DNA of 64,000 nt from Tribonema minus (GCA_017506865.1 JAFCMP010000039.1:366896-430895); one strand, 5' to 3'; counted from the first letter of the stretch, positions 44,101 to 56,356 are shown. The notes: a model not told the origin generated them from the letters alone. Program-made: numbers and translations.

Positions 44101-47100
44101 GCCACGCAAGCGCACTGGTGAAGAAGCAGGAGGGCCTCGGCACGACGGCGTACGACCTCGGGTTCGCGCTCACGCAGCTCGGCAACGCGGAGCGCGACAC
44201 GCCGCCGCTGGGGCAGGTGCTGCAGTCGGCGGGCGAGAAGGCGGACGCCGCGTCCATCTGGCTCAAGGGCAAGGTAGGTAGCTGCGCGCGCGCGCGCCTG
44301 CGTGCATACCTACATACCGTGTCCATCTGTCGGGCTCTAGAGCGGCGGCGCTCGTGCGTGGCGGGCTTGAGGCTGTGCTGCTCAGATCCAGGCGTCCAAC
44401 CAGCGGCAACCTGGTGCGTATGGTGTGCTACAGTCAAGTGCGCATGGCCAACATGGAACGCTTCCAATGTCGACCCTGGCAGGCATGTTTTGTGCAGCTT
44501 TCCAAAGGGATCGCGGAAGTGTTCCATGATGGCGATGTGCACTTGACTGTACCGCTACTTCAAGCAGGATTGAGTCATGTTCAACCAGGCTTCGATTGAT
44601 GCATACGAGGCATTCCATTCCTGCAATGCTTGAACGCATTGACTTGAGTGATGCAGACTTGCATAGTTATGCAATGCCAACTCTGTCCGCCACCGGCTTC
44701 CCCCTGTGCCGCTGTCCAGAAGGGTCCATGTGTTGAGTTGAAGTTGAAGTTTTCATCTGAAGAAGTTGAAGTTGATGTAATGTGCGGGCTGGCACTTGCG
44801 AGCACTACTGCGGCGCTCACCAGCGCAACGCCGCACCCCGCGCTTGCCCCTGCGCTGCCGGCGCCGCCCATAGGACGACGTCGTCGACCCGCTGGCGCGG
44901 CTGCTGCAGTCTGCCGCGGAGAAGACGGACGACGTGTCCATCTGGCTCAACAGCCAGGTAACCGTTCTCAAGAGGGGTGGGGGTTGGTTTGTAGGGTATC
45001 AGGGTCACCATCTGGGGTGGGGATTTGGTATATAGGGTATTTCAAAGTATGTAGGGTATCAGAGTCTGGCTCACCGGCCAGGTACTCAGAGGGGTGGGGG
45101 TTGGTATGTAGGGTATCAGGGTCACCATCTGGCTCACCGGTCAGGTAACCGTCGCGTCGCTTATGACGTAGAGAGGGGTGGGGGTGGGTATGTAGGGTAT
45201 CACCATCTGGCTCACCAGCCAGGTAACCGTCAATCACGACGTGGGGTGGGGTGTTGGTATGTAGGGTATCAGGCTCAACAGCCAGGTAACTATCACTCAG
45301 GACGTAGAGAGGGGTGGTATGGGTCACCATCTGGCTCACCGGCCGGGTAACTGTCCCATACTTCCAAGTATAATGTGGAGAGGGGCAGGGATTGGTATGT
45401 CTACGAAACACACCACACACGCACACGCACACCCACGCCGTCCTCCTGTGCAGGCCCAGAAGGAGGCGGAGGTGTTTGAGGCGCCCATCAACGAGTACGT
45501 CAAGATCATCGCCGCCGTCAAGGCGGCGCTCGGCAAGCGGCACGAGAAGAAGATTGCGTACCTGATGGCGGCGGGGGAGGTGGAGAACCGCGCCGTCGCG
45601 CACGCGAAACTGGAGGTGGGAGCTCTCGCCGCGTTCAACTTGTAGTTGAAGTTATGCGCGGGGGGGGGGGTCATGTACAGCGCGTCAGCTGCTGTCAGGG
45701 CCGTAGTGACTCAGAGTGTCTCACGCACTGCTGCGCGCGTCCTCAAGTTCTGTCCGTGTCGACGAGGGCCGTCCGTCATCCTCATGTGTGTACGTCTCCA
45801 TGAGCGCGCTGCGTCGCCGTGCGCGGCGCGCGCTGAGCCGTGATCGCCCGCCAGCTGCAGCTGCATCGGCGCTGCGATGTGGCGCACGCGTGCGCGGCTG
45901 CGGCGCCGAGCTCGCGCTGCGCGGCAGCGCACACACGCCGCCGGGCGCGTCAATGACACTCCTGCACGCTCGAAACCTGAGCTCATTTCACCAGACACAC
46001 TCACCGCCTCACCTGAGCTTGTCACGCCCCAAGCGAGAAGCGGTATCCACGTATGCACTGCGTGCGTGCGGCGCTCTCGGTCGCCCGCGCGCAGGGCATC
46101 GCCGGCAAGGAGGAGAAGCTGGCGGCGGCGGAGGAGGCGCTCGCGGCCGCGCGCGCGGAGCTGGACGCGGCCAAGGACGACTTTGAGCAGGTCACGGCGC
46201 GCGTGCTGCGCGAGTTCGACCGCTTCCGCAGGGAGAAGGCGGCGGACATGCAGAAGGTGAGGGGGGGTAGGGTGGGCGGAGATCGTGCAGGGGCGCACAT
46301 ACCTGTGCGTTGGCAGTTGCCGCTGCGACGCTGTCGTCACGCGGGGGTGACGCGGCCTGCTGTGTGTCTTTGACTTACTGCGCCGTGCGCAGTAAGCGCA
46401 CGGCGCCGCGCCGCCTGCGCGCGGACCCTCTGTGCGAAAGCTGCAGAGTTTGTCATCGCCGCAGCTTGGCGATGACTGCTAATCGTGCGCGATCGTTGTC
46501 CGCGTTTGGTGCGGACGACTGCGGCTTCGTGATGCGGTAGGCGTGAGCGGCGCTGGCGCGGCGCCGCCGTTTCGGCTGCTGTGTGTGCCGTCTAGCGAGT
46601 GGTGTCATGGCAGGGGAGTCTGGCAGCGCCGCCGCCGTCCATGTATGCATCATGTGCCTGTAAGCAGCACGGCGCACCCTCCCCGCAGCCACGTGGAAGA
46701 TGAGGGCGGCACGCAAGGCCTGGTAGGGCTCACAGCGACGCCAGTGACGCTCATCACACAGGGCGTTGTTCCTGAATACGTGGTGGTGTCGCAACGCGTT
46801 GACACGGAGCTTGCATGCGCCACGCGCCTCCGGCGCGCGGCTCGCTGGAGCATCAGATGCACTGACAGTCAGTGTACCGCCCGCGGCATACACTCGTCTT
46901 TCTTAGCGCCGCCCTTCTCTTCCCTCCCCCTCCCCCTACGCCGCACCCGCAGATGCTCAAGGCGTTCGTGACGACGCAGATCGAGTACAACCGCCACGTC
47001 GAGGAGTGCTGGCAGGGCCTGCTGCCCGCGATCGAGAACATGGAAGAAGTGAGATGATCCGAAACCGCGCGCGCGAGAGGCAGCGCCGGCGGCAGTCGCA

Positions 47101-48100
47101 CTAGCGCATACCGCCCCCCCCCCCCCCCCGCGCACAGTCGCTGTCACGCATTCGCCTCGAGACATGCCAGCGTTTTGTAAGAGGGGGGTTGGGTGGGGAG
47201 GGGGACGAGGGGGTGGCGCCGTGCCCTACGCCATTTTGTTGTCGTAGCACCCGCAGCGACAGGCGGCATTTTGAGACCTGCGCGTTCATTTCTTTTTGAA
47301 GCCCGCCGCGAATGTCGCAGCCCGTTAGGAGACCGCCGCTCCACCCCATGGTACATTTTGTAACGACACTGAGACCCCTCAGCACGCAACCACTGGTGCT
47401 CGTTGTGTCGATCGCGCAGACGGCACACGTGCACGCGCCGGGTGACCGCACCCGCGCGAATATCGACAGTGCTCAGACAATTTGACACCTGTAATTCGCG
47501 TCTCACGCCGCTTCCCCCGGAGTCTTGCGCACTGCCCTAGCACTGCCTGTGTACGAGGCGCATCGCGCACTGTCAGCGTTTGTGGACGCGTGTCTTTGAG
47601 AATTGGTGCTGCGCTCGTGCGCGCATTTTCGTGCGCGTGCGCGTCCCCTGCTGAGAGGCGCAGCATTGCCTTGAGCGCGTCAGGCAGCGTCCGCATGCGC
47701 ATCGTCGTCGCCATTGCCAATCGCCCTCGCTGTTCTTCATCTACCTGCGCTCGAGTGGCTTGATGATCGCTTGACCCACGCACGGCAGAGGGAGAACGCA
47801 TGTGAGCGCTGCATGAGCGCTGCAGCGCGCCGCGCAATGCCCCGCACCGGCGCCACGCTCACCCCGCGGCTGCTGTGCGCCCGCCCCCTGCGACCCTGCT
47901 CGTAGGTGGCGAGCAGCAGCGGCATCAGCGGTGCCGCGCCTGACGCCGCGCTGCCTGCGCTGCCCCCCGCCCCCTCCGCCCCCCCCAGTGAGCCCGCCGC
48001 TGCCGCCGACCCCCTGGAGACGGTGCCGGAGCCGCTCGCGGAGGCCCCTGCCGAACCGAGTGCGGATGTCCCCCCCGCCAAGGCCGTGTTTGCCGTATAG
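41140..48100 (+). CDS. Sorting nexin with PX and BAR domains (SNX1/SNX2 type)
   Basis: SNX1/2 proteins bind PI3P on endosomes and, with retromer, shape sorting tubules. Nine exons (41140-41312, 41763-42095, 43234-43366, 44091-44273, 44874-44957, 45454-45615, 46095-46256, 46953-47048, 47906-48100) are all in frame: 506 residues, or 478 if the fifth exon is skipped. The PX domain runs from FKISVVDPVKQ to the end of exon 2. It includes RRFKDFVWLSERL for the phosphoinositide pocket and PPLPDKE. A linker leads to the BAR helices: VNELDTQVQVVARHASALVKKQ, AYDLGFALTQLGNAE, FEAPINEYVKIIAAVKAAL, and a last helix TTQIEYNRHVEECWQGLLP. The final exon is a Pro/Ala/Glu-rich tail. The start at 41140 is the first ATG of the open frame, and an upstream exon cannot be excluded. 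Intron 3 uses a GC donor (CAG then GCAAGC at 43367). Confidence 0.92.
42049..42570 (+). repeat. Three-copy tandem duplication across the end of sorting nexin exon 2
   Basis: The last 47 bases of exon 2 with the donor (donor at 42096) recur with few changes at 42233-42279, followed by a second intact GTGAGT donor at 42280, a period of 184. The following intron part (GGAGGCGGCGGCGCGG and neighbours) is seen three times, near 42151, 42327 and 42533. Confidence 0.9.
44874..45360 (+). repeat. Extra sorting nexin exon and a minisatellite made from its 3' end
   Basis: The 84-base exon at 44874-44957 is a paralogue of the last 28 codons of the preceding exon (LLQSAAEKTDDVSIWL versus VLQSAGEKADAASIWL). 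After it, to about 45355, the block CCATCTGGCTCAACAGCCAG followed by GTAACC recurs about five more times (near 45062, 45122, 45204, 45270 and 45327). The copies alternate with a GGGGTTGG...TATGTAGGGTATCA module. Several copies keep a good donor. Confidence 0.9.
46374..46406. repeat. Two overlapping hairpins in sorting nexin intron 6
   Basis: 46374-46396 is a 10-bp stem with a 3-base loop (CTTACTGCGC/GCGCAGTAAG). 46380-46406 is an 11-bp stem with a 5-base loop (GCGCCGTGCGC/GCGCACGGCGC). They share the middle, so they are mutually exclusive folds. Confidence 0.85.
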
Positions 48101-49620
48101 CGGCCCGCGCCCTGGGCTGTAGATGCGACACCGCGCGCGTGACGCAAGGCTATCTAACGACGCTGCTGGGGCTGGGGTGCAGCCAGGCTGAGCATCGTGG
48201 ACCAGCAAGGAGGGGGTGCACATTTGAGGGGGTGTTTCGTTTTGCGGGAATGGATGCCGGGGCGGGGGGGGGGGGGGAGGCAGGGGGAAATGGGAGCTGT
48301 TGCATTTGGCGTTGCTGTCACAGGGTGTCACCGGTGCCGGAATCCGGACCGGCGCGGCACTCCTGCTTTGTCTCGTTCGTGTGTGTGGGCGCGGGTCCTG
48401 GGGGCAGAACGGGGGGGGGGGGGGGGTAATGGCGGCATGAGTCCCGCGTGCGCTGGTTTTGTGTGATCGCATGTGCTCTGCTGCTGTGGCGACCCATCAG
48501 CAGCAGCAGCAGCAGCAGCAATTTTCCTGAAGGCATTTTTGATCCGTCCAATGCACGTTCTCCAAGGACACACTCGCGAGTTTGTCATTGTGCGACGCCC
48601 CGACTCTGTCAGTGTTATGCTGTTGAGGTGGCCACAGGGGGCTCAAACACTGCAGTTGCCCCATGTGTGTATTTTGTGTATTGGTGTGCTGCCGGTGCAC
48701 ATGTCCCTTGTGACTGCATGATGGGGCTGGTGACCATCTTACGCAGCCCAGTTGCGCAGCTGCACGTGGCGCATTTGAAAGTGAATTTTAGCGCAGAAAG
48801 CTGTCCCTTGACATGGTACAGCATGGCATCCCTGACAAGGGCTCACAGTCTTTGCGGAACGGTCCACTGTGTGCCTCAACTGAACACGGGACAAATGAGA
48901 GCACGAGCAAATGCAAGCAAATGAGGTCTCAGCACATGTGCGTCAATGGACTGGCATGGTGCACCAAACTGGGCTGACCGCATGCAGAACCTCAGTGCAG
49001 AACTGTATTTGTGGTAACAAGAACTCTCTCATTACGCGTCGGCGCTGCGTCGGCGAGCGCCGTCTGTGCGGCAGCACGCGGCCATCTGGCGCGTGTCGTC
49101 ATCGGGTGTGCTGACAACGGATCATGGGCTGAGCGCGCCGCGGCGCAGCGGGCGTACTGCGCGAAGCGTCCGCAGCTGTTGCGGCCCGCTGTTGGCGGCA
49201 AGCGGGCTGGCGCGCTGCCGCATCATGTTGCTGGCTGCAGCTAGTCTGGACGGCGGGCGTGACAATCGTGGCGGAGCCCTGTGCGACGTGCATCATGAAG
49301 CGGCTTACCTTGCGGTGCTGTCATGAATGCAAACAAGCAAACTGGAAGAGCAAGACAAGTAGACACGCTTCAGAGAACTCAAATGAATGTCGTGCGAAAG
49401 GAAACGCGACGCGCTCACCGGATGTCGTATTCTGCTGCTGAGAGACGGAAGGCTTGGGGCTGGACGACGGCAGGCGCAGCAAAGCTCGGGCTTGCCGCTT
49501 GCAGGGGAGGTTCTTATGCTGCGCAAAAGCTATAGGCCTCAGTGTGGCTTTTCACATGCAACTGGGAACTGGCACCACACTGAGGCTTCAACCGCCACTC
49601 AGTACTGAAGTCTAACTGGA
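48101..49620. other. Spacer downstream of the sorting nexin gene
   Basis: G-runs at about 48261-48279 and 48411-48426, a (CAG)n array at about 48497-48521 and a 12-bp inverted repeat (49536-49547 with 49575-49586). No gene was recognised. Confidence 0.5.
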
Positions 49621-49889
49621 ACCCCTAACTGGGGCATTGTGAACCTGATCCGTATCAGATCCCCCTTCTTTGCTGAGCATCGCCCTCGATGCGGACTTGA
49701 ACTCGAAGCAGCAGATCGCGGTCCCTAGTATAGTTGCAGCATGCTCGCACCATGTGCACTACTGAGCATGGAGGCCAATATATAACTGGTTGGAAATCCC
49801 ATTAAAAACCTCGGAGGCAAACCTGCTAGTCAGGGAAATCCTCTCTGCAGGAAAAGGGAGTCGCCGGCCTCAGCTTTGACTCAGCTTGA

Positions 49890-52800
49890 GTCCCCACAAC
49901 TACTTCGCACTCTCCTCTGAGGATGTACTGCGAGCGGCGAGCACGTTCCATGATGAATGTGGACTGTCTTTTGGCGTGCGGTAGTCACCTGGACGTAAAC
50001 GCATCCGCCTGACGGTCTTCTCGCCGTCGAACAGCACATCAAACGTGAACTGCGACCTGGCAGGGTAAAACTCGCCTAGGACGCCGCGGCTCCAGCCTGT
50101 CGGAAAGTGATACCAAACCGCTTCACCCTCAAAGCTTGATCCGAAATCAGATGGCAGTCTGGGTAGCCTTACCAGCGAGATCTGCGGCTGAGCAGAATCT
50201 TGGGCTGAGCTTGCCTCAGAACTGGTTTGGGAAGTCGGCAGACCTCGTGTGACCTGAGAGTTGGGACTTGCACCACCGGCGCTGTTCAGCGCACTTTGCG
50301 CCTGCAACCTCTTGGCTTTGTCACGCACCGCCTCCGCCAACTGTATGGCAGACTTGACCTGTGTACGGGTCATCTGTTCCCACTCACCATCTTCATATCT
50401 GATCCTCCAGTATGGTGACACAAAGTTCTTCACGGCCCCCCACACGTAAGTGATTGCGCCGCCCACCACCGTTCTGTGCTCCCTGACCAGCGCTGTGCCG
50501 ATAGGATAGAGTTGCAGCGCGCTCTCTCGGCGCATGCCAGCATCCTCCTTGGGTGTGGGCCTGATAGCATATGCTGGCAACCTTCCTTCGTTGCGCAGCT
50601 CATAGAGCGCGTGAAAAGCGTCTAAGGTCCGTGGCGTCACCTCTTGCAGCATGTCATCTTCTGACACCCACGCATGTGACTTGCCATCTATGGACTGCCA
50701 TTTGTACTGCCACGAGCCATTGGGGCCCGCTTGGCGGTCTAGAACTCTGTATAACTTCTCGCCATCCGCTAGCTCCTCCACCTGTTGAGGGCTTAGCATG
50801 GCGTGCACACCTGGTTCCAACATGGCACTAGGCCTCATGTGGAAGGGCTTCATGTTCTCAACATGAGCTGTGGTGTGTCTAACTCTTCTGCCCATCATCC
50901 TGCAGATGAATGAGAGACCTGATTCGCCTGTGCGAGCCTCGATCTGCCAAGGCCCCACATACCTGGCATCAAGAGCAGCCGACCTGTCTCTTTGCCTGGG
51001 CAGCCGTATCATGACGTAGTCACCGACGGCGAACTTCACCGCGCGCTTAATAGCTTCATTGCGCTTGGTGATCTTCTGGGCGCGCACTTGCAGCGCCTTT
51101 GACACCACTTTGTCTGCAAGCTCAAGCATATCTAACTTGTGCTCAATCTCCTCGTGCAGGTCCAACTTCCTGCTGCCATCCTCGTGCATAAATGCATCAT
51201 GTGGCAGTGAAGCCTCCCGACCGTACACACAGAAAAAGGGTGTTAAACCTGTTTCACCTCTGGGCATCGTCCTCAGCACGAACTGCACAAGCTCTAAGCC
51301 TTCGTGCCAGTTGGTCTGCTGAGCGCTGACCCAGGACGCTAGTGCCTTCTTGGCACGACCATTTGCATGTTCTGCCACACCATTGGTCTGGGGGTGGTAG
51401 GCACTGGTTTCTATGCGTTTCACTTTGAACGCTTTGCAAAGGTCCGTGACCACATTGCCTAGGAAGACCTTGCCCTTGTCAGAGCACAGCTCCTCCACTA
51501 GCGCTCCAATCTCAAGGAACACTGTCATGAGGTGCAGGGTAACATCGCGCGCTCCCTGGCCATGCATGGCTGAGAGCCACACGAAGCCGGACCTCGCTTC
51601 CACTATGGTCAGGACATACCTGTGCCCTGCCGTGGACTGTATACCAGGCTCTGTGATATCTATGTTGAGCCGCTGCCACATACGCACGGGCTCAGCTAAC
51701 CACTGTCTGTACTGAGTGGAGCTGGCGCGCTTGCGCTCGAGGCATGTCATGCAGCTCTGCACGTACGTTCGTATGTCCGCGCCCATACCAGGCCAGAAAT
51801 ACCTCTCGAATATACGCGTGTGCGTAGCGCCTATGCCGCAATGCATAGCGCTCGCGTCATCATCCCCTAAACGCATGACTAGGGTTCGTAGCACCACTGG
51901 CACGACCCACTGCAACAACACCATACCTCTCTTGGGGTGGCTTGTTGAACTGTGCACTAAGAGGCCATCTTCCTCGACGGTATACTGTCTCTCTGTGCTA
52001 AGACGTGAGCGGCTAGCCCCGCGCCTTCGGGTATGTCACCCTCAATGAGCATCTTGCTCACTGCTCGACAGAAGCCGTCCGCTTTCTGAACTTCAAGAAA
52101 TGCGGCTCTGCTGAGCATTGCTGGCGTGGCAGGCGAGTCTCCCTCGGCCACCCGTTTCAGCAACTGCACTACTTCTGGCCTTGGCAGCGTCTTCTTGCGC
52201 TTGCCTAAAACAGCTTCGCCATCCGGTGGCTCGTCTGCCTCATTTGCATCAGCAGCAGCTTCTACCTCTGGAATCTCTCCTTCTTCCAATGAGTCTGCCG
52301 CCGGCTGAGCCGTGGTGACGCTGCACTTGGCCCTCTTTGAGCTGATGCTGCGTCGCCTGTCGCATGCGATCTGCCTTAAAAGTCGCTGCGCTTGGGAATG
52401 CTCCCACGAGCCGGTGTACTTACTGACTGGCTCTGCGTACGCTGTGTTGATCTCAACTTCATCAACCTCAGCTTCCTCCACCGTGGAGTCATCTAGCCTT
52501 CTGTCCAACAACTGTGCTAGCTCCACAGCTGTCAGAGCGGCTAACCTAGCGGCCACCGCGCCTGATATGGCGACGGCTTCGTTGAACTTGAACGCTGGCC
52601 CGTAACGTGCGTCCGCCGTGTACCCACGACAGCTGTTCACGTCGGCCACCTTGTGCGTTCTCGTGGCCTCGTCCGCAAAGCGCACACCTGACGGCGGTGC
52701 GTCCATGCTCGGGACTGCGTCTGGCCACTGTTCGTCTGCTGGCTCCGTAGAGCGCTCAGCATCTAACTCTGCCTGCTGTGGCAGCCTGGATGGGGCATCA

Positions 52801-53975
52801 GCATTGGCATTCCTTTTGCCAGGCCTGTGCTGAATGGTAACGTCATACTCCTGTATGCGCATGGCCCATCTTAGCAGCTTGTCGTTGTAGTCTTGCAACG
52901 TCAACAGCCACCTGAGCGCAGCGGCATCTGTGACCACTGTAACGGGGTTACCCCAAATGTAAGGCCTGAAGTGGTTGAGCGCCAGCACTACTACCAGACA
53001 CTCTACTGCCGTCGCTCCTAACTTCGCGTCGGGTTCAGAGTTCAGCTTGCTGAAGTAGCCAACGACTACTTCTGTGACCTCCTCGCCTTCAGCTATGCGG
53101 CGCCTGCCCGTGTGAGCATATGGCTGTCCTGCTGTTGCCCTTTCGACCTCACTCACAGGTCTGAACTGTGTAAGCACACCTGCCGTCGCCGTCTTGGAGG
53201 CGTCGGTGTATAATACGAAAGGCAAACTGAAATCTGGGTGCATCACTATGCGACTGTCGCACATGGCACTCTTCAGCCGCTTGAAAGCCCGCTCTTGTGC
53301 AGACCCCCAAACCATGACTGCTTTGTTCTTGGTCAGGGCTACTATAGGCTCTGATATCGCCCCAAAGTTGGGTACATATCGCCTGTAATAGTTAAACACT
53401 CCCATAACCACTTGTACCAACTGCTTGTCTGGTACCCCGCCTTTCAGTGGGGGGCTCATGTCAAGCATGGCCTTGACCTTGTCAGGGTCTGGTCTTGTTC
53501 CAGCGGCGCCAACTATATGGCCTAGGAACTTGACTTCAGCTTGAAATAGCTGACACTTTGGGCGAGATACACTCATGCCCGCCGCGCCTATGCGGCCAAG
53601 AACATCATCTAACTGCTCGATGTGCTCCTCGATGTCCGTGCCATACACCAACACGTCATCTATGTACACTAGCGCGTGGGAGCCTAAGGCATCTCCCAGC
53701 ACTTGGTGCATCAATCTCGTGAACTGCGCTGGCAAGTTCACCAGCCCGAAAGGCGCCACCTTGTAGTGCCACAACGAGCCGTCTGGGGCTCTGAAGGCCG
53801 TCTTGGCCTTAGCCGTCTTGGCCAGCGGGATCTGATGGTAACCCGCTGCCAGATCTAACGAAGATAAGATCCTCGCACCTTGCACAGCCCGCATCATGTC
53901 ATCCATGTTGCCTAAGCCATGACTATCACGCTTCGTGACCGCATTCAACTTCCTGAAGTCTATGCAGAAGCGGAT
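49890..53975 (-). mobile_element. Ty3/Gypsy-type LTR retrotransposon, partial and broken pol region
   Basis: On the minus strand the segment reads, in family order, reverse transcriptase (LDLAAGYHQIPL and the YIDD box), RNase H with a YFSKLNSE...VTDAAALRWLL region, then integrase. The integrase part has the HHCC-like entry, an ITEPG core start, YHPQTNGVAEHANGRAKKAL and a GLTPFF-YGREASLPH block. After it come chromodomain-like and Tudor-like modules (YKWQSIDGKSHAWVSEDDML and WRIRYEDGEWEQM). No gag or protease part and no paired LTRs were found. The element is incomplete and broken in at least two places. Long open stretches suggest it is not very old. It belongs to a different family from the element at 56.3 kb, as their reverse transcriptases are clearly divergent. 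Confidence 0.9.
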
Positions 53976-56356
53976 CTTTTGTCAAAGTTGAGAAGTTTTG
54001 GGACTGTCCGGTCCATGACGTGTGCATAGTTTGGGCACATCGGGGGATGGCGCAAATAGTTCCAGATTTTGAAGGGTTTTCGCGGGTCAGTGTTGGGATA
54101 TCCAAAGTGGCATGACACTAGTGTGGTAACTTGCACACCCGCTGCAATATAATGCACGCACTACTGGTCAACTCAACGGAAAGCGCGTGGACTACTGCGT
54201 CCATCACACTTCCACATCCACGCACTTACCCGCCGCGGCGTGAAGTGTGTGCTGTAACACCACGGCCCCGGCGGCATAGTCCTGCGGCATCAAGGCCTGC
54301 GTGCAAGACCCAAGACATCAGCCGCAAGGCCTGCGGTAAGTGCCAAAATATTAGGTGCGTGAGCTTGCTTGCTCCAGGACTACTGTCGACGTAGCCTTGG
54401 TCTGATCTGCAGTCTTCGACGCACGGATTGCTTACCGTGGCTCTTTCCTAGCTTGGGCGTTGGCGGTATCTGCAGTCTACCACGCAAAGACAGCGTGTCA
54501 TGGCTCTTTCCTAGCTGTGGTGTTGGTCTTATCTGCACTCTGCAACGCGCGGACTGCTTACCATGGCTCTTTCCTAGCTGTAGCGTTGGTCTTATCTGCA
54601 GTCTTCAACGCACAGGCTGCTTATCATGGCTCTTTCCTAGCGGTAGCATTGGTCTTAACTACAGGCTTCAACGTACTGGCTGCTTACCACGGCACTTACA
54701 CGGCCAAGCGGCAGCGGATTATTTACAATCTTGAAGGCTAGCGCGCCTTGTGCTGACACTTGAAGCGAGCTGGTACACATCTGCGCTCTATCAGGGACGC
54801 ACTACATGATGCAGTCTACAAATCCACCGCTTCTTGTCTGCGCTTTACAAAGCCAGCGCTGTAGTCCCTGCAGCAACTTGGCTGCTCTACAGGACTATGC
54901 GCTCCCAAGCTTTAGTGTGTCATCTGCCACAGCATAGTATGCTGATCCTGCCAGCTGTGGCGGTGCTGCTGCTGTGGTCTTTTTGCAGCTGTTGTTGCTG
55001 CTGCTGGTGTACTGTTGCTGTGAGGGTGGTGTTGCTGCTGTGTATGGCTGATTGCTGCTGCTCCTCACACCATCTAGCAATTTCACTTTGCAGGAGGGCT
55101 GATGTCGTGAAGCGGCCGCCATTAGCGTGCATTAGGATGATAGATGTGTGTTGGCAGCACGTAGCACGCCTTGAGGTGGCCAGGGCTCAATTGGAGAGTT
55201 GTGCCCGTATTTGTCAACAGTCACCTCAAGTTGAATGGCAGCAGCGCTCAGCTGCATTTGTGCTTGTGTTCGCCTAATGATCAGAAACCGATCTACATGC
55301 TTTAAGGAAGGCTTTTGTCTGCTTTTGCACCGCCACGTTTACCGGCGCCATGGCACTTGGTATCTGGAGAGAGTAGTTGCAAGCGCCGCTGCTTTCTCAA
55401 GGCAACATTCGCAGGCTTTAGGCTGTAACTGGAGCAATGGAGCAGTTCCTCACTCCTGAAGAGTCAACACTGTGAGCTGGGACACCACCCAGTCACCACA
55501 ATGGCTGATCTCGGCAGGTTTTAGCCGACTATAGTTAGCTGCCAGACGCCCGCGTCCTCAACGAGGTTCGGCGGTAGCGGAGGGCCACGAGAGCTTGCAG
55601 CTGCCCACCTTTTCTGAAGGTTGAGGTAGCTGCGGGCAATTGACGGTTCGAGAGCAAGATCGAGATAGCGTGCAGCCTGCCGGTCATCTGCGGCGTGGCG
55701 CTGCTGGCGACTGGACACGGACTCCACTGGCGTGGCTTGCGGCGAGCTGCTTCGGCGGCTTTCACGCTCGGCATTTTCAGCGGAGTTTTTGGGCCTGTAC
55801 CAGGTGACATTGTTGCTTCGCCTTGCGAACGAAGGCTGCAGCAGTAGTGAGTTGCTGAATACTGCTACATTCGTGGCTGTTTGGAGGCGGTAGTGTTGGG
55901 TTGTAGTCAAAAAAGGTGATTGCGTGCTTCAAGTTGGGGACGGGTAAAGATATTCTGGCGTAGTCGGTAGCGATACTGTCTCGGGCTGGAGGTGTGGCGA
56001 CGGCTTTGCTGCTGTTCACACTATTCGTAGCCCCTGCACTATCGTTGCCTATCGCGGGAGGAATTTTGAGGAGAAACTGCAAAAGGGGAACTTTGACGCT
56101 TGCGGTTCACTTCGTCGGTGTGCGCTGTTTGCTTTCATCACCTTCACTGTACGTCGGTGCTGGGGGGGGAATACACAGCGCTAATCAGGCAAGGCTTGGC
56201 AAGCATAAGAGACAAAGGAAGGGGGTGTCAAAGAGAGATAACCTATTCTTGTTTGTGAAGTTGGAGAACTGACATTCAAGTTGGCAAGCTCTGTGTCTGG
56301 CTAACCATATTTCGGGTCTGTATCGAGGGAGAAGAAGCTTGACTCGGAAGTTAATC
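53976..56356. other. Region between the two Gypsy elements; possible leader or LTR of the second
   Basis: No host gene was recognised. It contains the 63-bp tandem repeat described separately and CTG-rich sequence around 54950-55060. Its position just upstream of the long Gag-type ORF suggests that part of it may be the LTR and leader of that element, but without the matching far LTR in the window the boundary cannot be set. Confidence 0.45.
54398..54692 (+). repeat. 63-bp tandem repeat, nearly five copies
   Basis: The core GGCTCTTTCCTAGC starts at 54441, 54502, 54565 and 54628, a period of 61-63. The unit is a multiple of three, so one plus-strand frame stays open across all copies with a 21-residue repeating pattern (CLPWLFPSCGVGLICTLQRA-like). 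Confidence 0.88.

Noticed and set aside
44958-45360. CRISPR-like array
   Set aside because: The repeats are contiguous variable minisatellite units derived from an exon end, not identical repeats with unique spacers, and the context is a eukaryotic intron.
54834-55277. A Cys/Leu-rich 147-codon plus-strand frame
   Set aside because: Composition follows a CTG-rich tract and the hydrophobic runs are an artefact of that. No homology recognised.
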